From Trichobilharzia regenti (lineage: Eukaryota; Platyhelminthes; Trematoda; Strigeidida; Schistosomatidae), in NCBI GenBank assembly GCA_944472135.2, contig OX235267.1, positions 19,823,452-19,887,451 of the forward strand: a stretch of DNA of 64,000 nt. The letters are read 5' to 3'. Positions 1-11,100 of this stretch are shown in pieces. The notes beneath the pieces were generated by a model. It ran no database searches, had not been told where the DNA came from, and saw only the letters and a list, made by a program, of their open reading frames with translations. Each line of letters starts with the position of its first letter. Position 1 is the first letter of the stretch. The translations under genes and the position numbers were made by a program.

Positions 1-630
1 AAGATGTGCTAGAACTCATGGATCAGGTCGAGCATCAATTTAACGGTGTATGTTTTCTCACAAACCATCGTGATTTAAACCTACTTGGTCTTGACTGGTT
101 AGATAAGCTCAATCTCTCCAATGTTTTATTGAATTCAGTATGTTTAACGTGTCACCTTCCTCAAATGATTTCATTTCATACCATGCATCATGTCGATCTC
201 TGTGGCAACACTCGTATGCACTATTCTTCCAGAAGAAGTTTGGTTACAGCAAGTATAGCCAGGGACCTTCAACTCTGATGCCGAGAGTTAAGCTAGTTTT
301 CAGCCCTAAACGTCCAATTCATTATCAACCCCAATCCTATGGACAAGGTGAACCCTTCTTCGATGCCTCCAAGTGTGGTTTCATAACAAGGAATGGGGAG
401 GGAACAATGAGAGATATCTTAGATAGATTTTTGCCGCCTTATCATACGGCACCAAATACTTCTGCCTCGAATAAGTTATATCCAGCAAGAATTTTTTCTA
501 GAAGAAAAACTAGATTTTCTCCAACCAGATCCAATATACAGTCCTACACTTTTCATGGGGGAAGTGGTAGGATACTGCATAAAATACCATATAGCATACC
601 ATCCTTTCTTACGCATATTGTGACTTATTG
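1..630 (+). pseudogene. Decayed gypsy-type LTR retrotransposon pol remnant
   Basis: Two overlapping plus-strand frames (6-278 and 140-709) carry pieces of a gypsy-type polyprotein. The first has a protease-end-like segment (LLGLDWLDKLNL, about 60-97). The second has an RT-entry-like segment (PKRPIHY, about 308-330) and then jumps to an integrase-end-like segment (FLPPYHTAPN ... ARIFSRRK, about 428-505). Most of RT, all of RNase H and most of integrase are missing, so this is an internally deleted and frameshifted relic. Gypsy assignment follows from the order of the segments and the motif style, and the family is not resolved. The element runs off the window start. On the host-gene layout it lies downstream of the last DNAAF1 exon found and in antisense orientation. 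Confidence 0.6.
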
Positions 631-631
631 T

Positions 632-806
632 GTGGTCAGTCGATTCTTATGGCTGTCAGCCGACTTTAATAGGGTAAAAATGTATAAATATCATATGTCA
701 TTTTCCTAATAAATGCACAGTATCTTACAGTCACAAGCCAGCCTCTGTCTTTTTATATTTGTGTGGCTCAGAGAATTGTAAGGTACAACGGACGAATAGG
801 CATATG
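632..806 (+). repeat. Probable 3' LTR of the gypsy remnant
   Basis: After the integrase-like remnant comes a TGTGGTCAG start, then a TATA-like TATAAATA (about 682) and an AATAAA signal (about 706), in the order expected of an LTR. No second copy lies in the window, so the ends are uncertain. Confidence 0.4.
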
Positions 807-2267
807 AGTGTACCAGTCGAGTTCATTGCCGATTAGCCTCACAGATTTAACAGATGGAAATCTTTGTTAATGGATACTAACATATATTTATCCCCTGAAT
901 TATATAATATTTACTTGAAATATAACTATCTTTGAAAACATAACCGGATGATTATATCATTTATTCGAAAGCGAATTCGTCTATGTCGAAACTCTACTCA
1001 TTCATTTTAGCATATAGCATTGGGTATAAATAACACTTTAACCTGAATAGACATCTGTTCAGTCAACTGATGCGTAAGTGAGAACTCTACCAGTTATATT
1101 ATAAAATTTCTTTTTATAAACCTTCATTCATAGCTACATCTGCGTTGGCAGTTCAACGATAGAATATTCGACAGCCACGCAAGCTGTCCTGGCCGACTCA
1201 CTCCTAAACCTTGTCTGCTTAATTAGCTAATGGTAACTCTTGAGATGAGCAAAGCTTAGGCCTGAGCCCAGCAGCTTCATGACCATTCATGAATCTTCAA
1301 AGCTTATAAAGAATCACTATGCCCCACTCTGAACAGAAAGAAATGAAACAAAAACTTTTTTCAAACCCTTTGCATCCAGCAAACCGTAAAATCTTTTACT
1401 TAAAAATATGTTTTGGACCATATTTTAATTACAAACGAGACTAACCATCCGATAAGACTTCCATGATAAGATTTTTTGGAGCCTTGAAACCATTGGAACT
1501 AAACAATACTGCATCTACAAATAGTTGAAAACCATACAGTTAAATAGAGTAAGAAATTTTGAAAATGACTGATACTATAATATTGTTAAAGGTAGAAATA
1601 TCAGGTTTTCATCATCCTATTAAAGGAATAAATAGTTAGATTATTCCAGCTAGTCGTTTTGATCAACATTTATCCAGGTCACCGACTACTGGGTTTAGGT
1701 GTTTTGAAATACATAGGTAGCTTGGTTGCTGTGCACTTGACCACTGAAAAATGGATCTTAGGACACTAGATGACATAAGTTAAACACAATTTTCACTAAC
1801 CATAGTGAAAGTTAGATGTGGCTGAGAGTTGTGGCACATACTTCAGCTGATAAAATTGGGTTCGATAACAGAAATACTAAATATTTAATTTCTACCGTGC
1901 TAATTTATTTTACCATATTCCTTTCGTATCATGTTTACCGAAACTTATCATTACTGGTGATTATAAATAAAAACAAATTATCTTCAAATGAATAATATTT
2001 TCAAAAATGCCTGTGTATACTGAAAGGTGTGATTCGATTTGATCATGCTTGCTAGACAGCTTTCATTGAAATTCTCGGCATAAACTTCAATTCGACGATT
2101 GCTTTAATGCAACTGATGAGTTTATTCTTTCATATGAATATGGAGACGATAAACTCACTTCATATTTTATAAACAGCCTAGTTATTGGCAATAAACGAAA
2201 AATTACATTCATTGGTTAACAGTTTGTATCAAGAAACATATCTAGATGTCATGAGATTGTTCGTTAC
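807..2267. other. No gene recognised; downstream part of the DNAAF1 locus
   Basis: This stretch lies downstream of the splice donor of DNAAF1 exon 10 (GT at 2267-2266, minus strand). The last DNAAF1 exon could be here or beyond the window, but I could not identify it. At about 1146-1205 there is a degenerate tRNA-like SINE head, with a box-A-like stretch similar to the SINE at 16.87 kb. The rest is A+T-rich without recognisable coding sequence. Confidence 0.4.
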
Positions 2268-2339
2268 CTCTTTCAATATCATCTGTGAAATCACTTTCAG
2301 ATGCTTTGTCTTCTTCGTCTTCCTCGTTGTTGCTGTTGC
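2268..2339 (-). CDS. DNAAF1: DNAAF1 exon 10 (acidic)
   Basis: A T-rich tract ending in CAG precedes the exon, and GAAAGAG|gtaacg ends it. It encodes a Glu/Asp-rich segment ([15 protein letters not shown]). One base carried from exon 9 completes a Gly codon and one base is carried on. Acidic low-complexity C-terminal regions are usual in DNAAF1. The following exon was not found. Confidence 0.75.
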
Positions 2340-5144
2340 CTGAAAAAAATTTGATCGATTTAATTATAGGTAAAAGTTGTCACAAGATTCAACGTAACAA
2401 TTGAATGACAAAGTAGTGCAGGATATAGTATAAACCTTTATCAGTGAGAAATGCTTAGCTGTGTAATAATAAGATATTATACTCAACAAAGAGATAAGGA
2501 GCTATGAAAAAGATAAATTCCCTACTGATAAGAAAACCCAACGGCTATCTTTATAAAACTAGTTTGTGTGTATGAGTCAGTTCTACAGAGGATGAGTTAT
2601 AACCTGAATAATTTAGAACGAAAGTTTCCCTTGGTGTCATTGGAAGATACAAGTCTAAATCAAGGAGTTATAATTCGGTAACTTAGATCATATTTTTACA
2701 TATCCGGCTCTATTGCACACTTTTTGTACCAGGGTTGTCAGTACTAACCAGTTGCCTACCTAGAAGCAGGGGCAGTCGGAGTCAATCTCAAAGCCTGTTA
2801 TCGAAATACTGAGTTCTTTGTTGAAGACAAAGAGGGACCTTGAGTTTTGTACTGAATAGTAAGTATTAATAATATTTGGTGTTGATAATAATAATAGTAA
2901 TAATAATCTATCTGAAGGCATACAGACAAAGTAATATTCAAGAAATGTTAGTTTACCTATGATATTTAACACTGATGGTAGATCATTTCTATGCGTATCA
3001 TTTTTATTTGGTTGACTAAAAACAGAATCAGAATTCTTTCCAATTCTTAAAACAGAAATTTCTTCATTGTTCGAAAATGATTGAACTGTCTGTATGCAGT
3101 AAATAACAAAAAAAAAGATCACGCAGATTAATAAAGTCAGTCAAAAAGGCCTGTTATTTATTGCAAATGAATTCTTAGGAATGCTTATTTTTTATTTATT
3201 TTTTTTATTTTTGATTACAGCTTGATTCCACACTACTTTTTTTGGTACAAGTATGGAATTTTCAGCATGGATGTCGGTAGCCCAAATTTCTCAGGCCGAC
3301 CATCGATATCAGGTGTGCGTCGGCGTGGGTTCGAACCCCGGACCATGTGCATGGTCGGCGAGAGTCCTAACCTCTGTGCCACCGACGCCACTCATTCCCT
3401 GATAAAATAATTTTGAAAATATTTACCCTTTTTAACAAGCGACAACAAAAATGAGACAATTGTCCTACTGATCTTTAAAGCTCGTTTAAAGGCAATAGTA
3501 AATTGAAAGCTTGTTAAATATCTGCATCACACACGTACAAAATACATTCCACCTACATAAGATAAAGTATTGGTCATCTCTAAATAACTCCATATGAATC
3601 GAATATCGGGAGGTAGTCTCGGTCCTAAGTGTAGTGATCAAAATCAATTGATTAGGTTTTCAATGTTGCCGTTAACTTCAACTTCGCGGCACTGATAAGA
3701 ATTGTAATCTGAAAAATTATATTTGTCTCTTATTAAATAGTTCCGAGTTCTGTTGTAGAGTTAGAAAACAAACAGGTACACAACAGACAGACAAGCCTGG
3801 TACTGTTTTTGGCTTCCTGCCGATTGCCTCCAACCATCTAATACCATCAAATCAATGTTCACCGTGATAGCGAGCTAGCTAGAATGGTGGTCACATTACC
3901 AATCAGAGGACTAGACGCATCACACTAGTTACTAGTGTCAAATCAAAATATCCACTACAGTCCTACAGGAGGTCAATCGCGGACCCGAATAGCCCAGTGG
4001 TAACGTCTCTGACTGCAGCACTGGGTGACGCGGGTTCGAATCTCAGAAGGGACATGAGTTCCTTCAAGGTTGTAGATACGCCTTGCTGACGAGTGCCAAC
4101 TAGCACGAAACCTGGGTCCAAGGCTTCCTGCTGATTGCCTCCAACCATCTAATACCATCAAGTGATCGAAACTGTTACACAGTGTAGTAGTGCATCGACA
4201 GGAAAATGGAGAGAAATAAACAGTTACAATATTCGACGTCCAAAAGAAAAAATAACACAAATATAGAATAGGGAACAAAGATTTACATGGAAGTTGCACT
4301 CGTGCCACTGCCTAAAAGCTTCTTTGCTGTATTTTCCAAAGTCCACCTTCATAAATTTCTATTCTACTCTAGCTGACTAAATCAAGGGGAATATACTTGT
4401 CTACAACCTATTTTGTACATTTATTCCGCGACAATACAAGACAGTCAACATGAGGCTTCACTTCGATTATTTCTCCTTCAATTAACACGCCTCAAAACCA
4501 GTTTAGCAGTAGACTAAACCTAGCAACGGTCATTACAGGAGACTACTTGTGCAGTTAACAAGTTTCACTATTCATAGTGTACTGCTTTCTGTCTTAAATA
4601 ATACGCACTCAAGACAAATATGTATAAGAATAAGCACGAATATATCACAACATAGTGTGTTAAATAAATGAAGTCACTGGAATCAAATAAAAAGTGAAGT
4701 TAAAGTAACCAGCTACTAGCAACAAAAAGAAGTAAGACGAAAAAGAACTACACTGCTACAATGCATAACGAGTACTCTCGCACTAGCAATATAAAATTAA
4801 AATAATGGCAATCGTAAGACAAAGACAAGCGCAGATAGCATTTGCATGAGTTGTTGTTTAATGATCTTTTTCAAACATAAACTTTAGGCCTACAACAAAT
4901 TCTCTGTAGGCATTTCTCCTGACAACAATCCTATAAGGAAGTTTTCTTTCACTCTCTCGATTTAGCAGCCAAATGTAAAGCCAGCTCACAAGCAGAACAT
5001 ATTTTTGAGAAAAACAATGCAAAGAAATTAAACCATTCAGTAACAGACTGGAAAAGTCATTCAGCAATGGAAAATACACTACAAATCTGATGTAGCCTAA
5101 GCTATAAGAAATCTTGAATGTGTAGAAGTTTACTTTTTAAAGGG

Positions 5145-5182
<38 letters not shown>

Positions 5183-8100
5183 ATGACTACAGAACCCATG
5201 TGACACTACCACGCACGACGATCATGATAATAATAATAATAAATAACAATAACAATAGTAAGAGTGTTAATAGCAATGACGATTAGAACGATAAGGATGA
5301 ATCAATCAAACAATTGTAGTATTAGTAATAGACAGAAGGAATCAACAAAAGAGAAAAAAATGGTCGGCCGGCTATAAAGTTACAGAACCACTCTGTCAAT
5401 AAATTGAAGAACCAAACACACGTTTAAATATTCAAACGACACTGCGAACAGTTTGTGGTGATATGTGAATAAGGAGTTAGTTGCTTCAATTAATAATTAG
5501 TATGTGTTAGGCGATGAGTATGTTAGCAAGAGAAGAATGATCACTGTGCTCGTCAAGGGGAGCAGCAAGTTATCAATAACAATGGAAATTAATTCCACCA
5601 GCAAAACGAGTGTGAAAAGATTACTGATTTCTACGATAAATTAGCATCTTTTGATGGATGGATAGATGGATATTTTTTCCGGTTTGTGATCGCTCAAAAA
5701 TGCACAATCAATCATTTCCATAACTGAAGTTAACCTGGGCAAAACGAGTTATGAATGAATACAATACATACCACCCATATTTACGAAAAAGTAGATATTT
5801 GGAAATATATGGAAATCTGGATAAGAATACTATCTCCATCACACAATAGCACATGCAGAGCTATGTAGCTGGCACTTAGAGACAGCCTCGATACAATTAG
5901 CAAAGACAAACACAAACTGAAATAATACAATAACATTAAATGTGACATATATAAGAGTGTTTAAGGGTTATTCAGATATTCAACAGTTGTAACCGTCTCT
6001 TCATGCTGAAAATTACTGATGAATTCAGGTTTTAACCTTTTCCCAACCTACCCAACTGAAATAAACCATATCATAAGTGATGAGCGTTTTGCAAGCACTT
6101 ACAAACAACGAATGATCGTGCACTTCTGCTTCAAAACGAACAGCTCATACTCAAGACTGAAATTCGCTCACAATTTTTAAGGAATCAGCCGCATTTAATA
6201 ATTAGCAAAAGAAGTAAAGCAACCTAGAAATGAGTGCATAGTGACTGATTCACTGATAAGCATGAAAAACAAATGAAAGCAACCAAATATCCAACAGTTG
6301 TTTAGACAGACAGTGTGACAAGGAAGCCAAATAGAGGAAGTAGAAAATCGAAATAAGAAATACCTTCCTTTCTAACTACATGCACTTACAAATAGCCCAG
6401 ACTGTACCTAACAAAGGGAACAGAGTTGAAACTACAGCATTCCAATTAAAAACAAATAAACCACATTTATAATAGTATCAGTATATACACCAGAAGAAAA
6501 ATAGAGGATGTAGAAAGTCTTAATGATCCACTTCGATAAGTGTAGAGTGATATGTTATCTGGAAATTTTTTTGTTTCTACTTTTTAAACCGTTTATGTAA
6601 CAGTCTGTTTAACTTAAAGGGTGAAACACTAACCACTCCATAAATACAACCAAATCAATGATGCATTTATATTTCGCCGAGCTATGCACGCCTTAGCTAT
6701 ACTATTTTCTTAAGGGATGCTAACACAGCTTATGCCATTACTAATGTTAATATTTTATTGTTCAGCATCAGTGAAACAATCCCCACTGTGACTAAAAACA
6801 CCTTCCTATCAAGTAGTTATTCAACTGACACGAATGGAACTTTTCATCACTCATGTACTTATTATAAGCCTCCAGTCTACCTGTGGATTGAGCTTATGGT
6901 TCACTACTGGTCAAGACAATCATTGTAACCACAGAAAAGTAGAAGCAGAAGTAACAATATGAATAATAAACCAATGCTTTATAAATACAGAAAAAAAACT
7001 CCATTTAGACATTTAGAAAATAAAAATACTGAGCGAAGAAATATTTACTTTTCATTTAGATCCTCATCTCTGGTTCTACTCTAATATATAGAGCATTTTT
7101 ATTACAGTACTTAACGGTTTACCAAACAAGTGGCGATATGTTTGTTAACAACAATTAAACGGTATCAGAATGTCAATGGGTTAATAATTAAAGAAGAAAA
7201 TCAACACACATTTAAAAAGGTAGAATGCTTACAACAAATTAATTTTACAAGGATAACACGTAAATTAAAGATGAAGTGGTCAAAATAAATAAAAATAAAA
7301 TTATTTGGACAATTATAATTTTTTATAGTTTTTAAAGGCTTAGGTGGAGGGGGCCGAAGTAGTCCTGTTTTATGCATTCTTGTAACGATGGCCACGGTAA
7401 GGGAAGTGGCTGTACAAATTTTTCTGAACACATAGGCTTGGCTTCTTCAGGTGAATTCCGATTGCTTCAGCTGTCTGTAGAAGACAAATTTGCAACTTGA
7501 TTGGCAAACTGTTGTATTGTAATAAAAATGCTATATACATTAGAGTAGAGCCAGAGATGAAGATCTAATTGAAAAGTAAATATTTCTTCGCTCAAGCTTT
7601 ATAAGTACGTTTACTAAACTTCAAAGTGAAAACAGATTTTGTTGCTTTTTAATGCTGTGTAATTTTTACATGTTTGGTTCTCTTATGAAACATCACTATT
7701 TAGCATGAAAGCTCTCTACTCGAATTTTGCTCATTTTTATATACGTTTACAAGGTTCTTTAGGCATTCCCAAAATAAAGCCGTAAATCTAACCATCAAAA
7801 TAGAATAATTTTAATGCGGATGTTATCATTTCGACATTTATCAAGTGTGTAAAAGGAAAGAAAAGACCAAGTCATATTATTGACAACAAAAATAAGCTTT
7901 ACATGTGATTCATGCATAAATATTACTGTAGAGGAGGGATTAATTGGCTATGAAGTTGGAGAATTGAATCGGCACACTATTACTGATGTAATTGGTGATG
8001 ATTGAAGATGAAATGAAAATTTAGACTGTGACAGCGTTCAAATTTTAGGATTCCCTGAAGATGCTGCCTAGTGGGGCCGTGAAAGCTTCACAAATAAACC

Positions 8101-11100
8101 CTCCAGCCCAGAGAAGACAACTACATTAAAATCTTAACTGATTAAAAATGCCAATTGAAATTTTCAAAAGAATGGATACTGAACAAAGAGTACTCTTTTC
8201 GATAAATTCATCATCAGGCTCTACATTTATACATACATTATAGTGAATGAATGAGTTAGTGTTATAAACGACATTAAAGTTTAAATAACATCAAATCAAT
8301 AATATTGATAGATTACAGCTGAATCGCATCAACATAAAATGAGCTGAATGTCAGAAACATTAGGAAAGATAATAGTACAAATTCATGAGTTTATAGCTTC
8401 TACTGAAGGGCAGGGCAATAGTAGGGACTGGACTTGTTTCTTCTGGACACAACTGCGCTTGTGGAGTCAGTTATATTAGCCGTTGCTCTAGGAACTTAAT
8501 TTTTCGTGCTCGAGAACATCTCCCAGCATGGCTAAGTAAAGGTGTAGTGAAAACTATTAACAACTCGATATTGGAACATCTGGTGCAAACAGGACACAAA
8601 GCCAGCGTAGATGAATAATTCTCTATATTATACCGGGTGCCAAATAAATTACCAAAAACATCGAAGCACCGCAGGCTCCAAACAGCAGAGGCTATTGTGA
8701 TTGGCCTCAAACAATCAGCACTCTGTGTCCAAAAGAAGCAATTCCAGTCCCTACTATTGCCCTGCCCTTCAGTAGAAGCTATAAACTCATGAATTTGTAC
8801 TATTATCTTTCCTAATGTTTCTGACATTCAGCTCATTTTATGTTGATGCGATTCAGCTGTAATCTATCAATATTATTGATTTGATGTTATTTAAACTTTA
8901 ATGTCGTTTATAACACTAACTCATTCATTCACTATAATGTATGTATAAATGTAGAGCCTGATGATGAATTTATCGAAAAGAGTACTCTTTGTTCAGTATC
9001 CATACATTAAAATCCTAATTTTCTTCACAGGTTTAATCATCGGCCTACATCAATCAGAGAACTTTCGGAGAACCAAGTAGCACTAAACACCTGTTTCGCT
9101 CTGGGTCGGTACTTTCCGTCAGTACGCAACCACCAGGGTTCCAACCTAGGTCCTTTGGGTTACAGGAAGAGCTCGTAGACTATTCAAGAACTGAGACTCG
9201 ATCCATAGGCCCATGAGTTTCAACTTCCACAAATTGGCGATATACATAGCGTAACTGCTAGCCAATGTCAGTGGTGACTAAACGTCCTCTTACATAACTT
9301 AGTGGAAAATGGTGCTTACGACTTCTCACTACATTTTCACTTCACCTTCGGTCACCACTTACATTAATAAAAGCCTGCAGTATCAAGGCTATGTCAGATA
9401 GCCTTACTATAAACCACTTACTCCTTCCATAATTTCCCACTGAATGCGGTTAGAACTGACAGAATGTGATCTCACTGGACGACTAGTATGACAAATAAGC
9501 AAAAACGTTTTATTTATGTACATGGTACCTAGGCTTTACTTGTGGTATTTAACTAGCAGTCTACTCTTTTGATGCTAAAATTATGTTGACATGCATTACT
9601 TCATTAAATTTTATTTGACTGTATTGTTTTATAATTTGCTCACTGTCTTCTAACAACTTATGGTGTCATACACTGTGATCTCGATATTCTGACTGTGGTA
9701 AATTTTTACCTTCAACTGTGTAGTTTACATATAGGTGAGTGTATTTTATACGATTGTCATCGACTTATTCAGTAGGTGAATGAATAGGATGCAATGTTGA
9801 ACATAATCCAGGTTAGTATCACAATTAATTATTTCCAATATGATTTTACATTAATAGCTGATTTCAGTGTATATCTAAATACATTTATTTTAAGATTATT
9901 AATGGGAACAACTGCATGAAGATATAATTTTTTTTCACTAGATGAAATGTTAGACTCACTTTAGAAGCACTTATGAACTTTAAATATGTTAATTATTTTA
10001 GAATATTAAATACTTTATTACTCTTCAAAGGCATTTCATTTGCCGAAAAAGCTTTTCCACAGTTAAGGCTTGAAATAGGGATTCAAAATAACAGTTTGAC
10101 CACTGAACTTTGGTTGGCTCGCATACACATATATCTTCATATCCAGGCTAACTATTACTGCATATAATTGCTGATAAGGTAAGTAGCTGGCTGACCTTCT
10201 TAATTCATCTAAGCATGTCTGCTCAGTGTCAAGTGAGTATATGATAATAGCTGGTAGCCGTATATAGTAAATCGATTCTAATAAATTCATAGCACAGGAA
10301 AACAAATGTTGACTTGGGACGTTTCGAACACTGAAAGTATTGAGACAAGTGATACTTTATTTGCCAGTAGAAATATATCCATTTTCTAATACTGAACACT
10401 AAATAATTTCACACTCTGGTACTCCTCGTTTTTATTTAATGAGTTAGAAGCTTAAACACTTCTTTAATGAAAAAATCAAATGAACTTGCAGTGGCATTTT
10501 ATGGTTTCAAACCAATTTCTTTATTGCTAAAATAGTGCTGTGTTATACTGTCCGAAGCAGCCTCCGTCAACACATTCAGTTACTTAAAAAGGCTATCAAA
10601 AAAGTAGAACGTAATTGTATGCTTTTATGATTGTGTATGAGACCGTTAACACATCGGTCTACAAGTCCATTCTCTATGTTTGTTAAATGAAAACAATTAT
10701 ATAGGCTGTTTGACACTTCTACAAAATATTCTTATTCCCAGTGATTTCAAAAAAGCTATACTCCTATTGTCATAGAGTTCAACAGTATTTCTTACTGCAA
10801 AGTGATTAAATGCATAAATATTTGCAAGGGAATGAAAATTTATGCCTCAGGTTATGAAAATCCAGGAGTTCTTAGCAAATTAGAAATGATTTATGCCTAG
10901 GCTGAAATCAGAAGTTCCATCAACAAACTTTAAACCTCGAAATTCATCAAAACAATACGAATATATGTGTATTTTCCGATAACGAAAAGAAACGGAGATG
11001 AGACCATCCTTGATCGACTATTGTGGTAAATAAAGTCTGCAGTGCCTACTGACTGTGTAATTTCTTCACTATTTTTATGCTCAATCTGAACAGAGGTAAA

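Noticed and set aside
3317..3389. Possible tRNA gene
   Set aside because: It has box A, box B and an acceptor-like stem, but the anticodon and T arms are imperfect and a body with A-rich tail follows, with a second copy at 19.7 kb. It is a SINE head.
8471..8827. 118-codon minus-strand open frame
   Set aside because: It is antisense to the Penelope endonuclease remnant and crosses into an inverted arm; it has no recognised motif.
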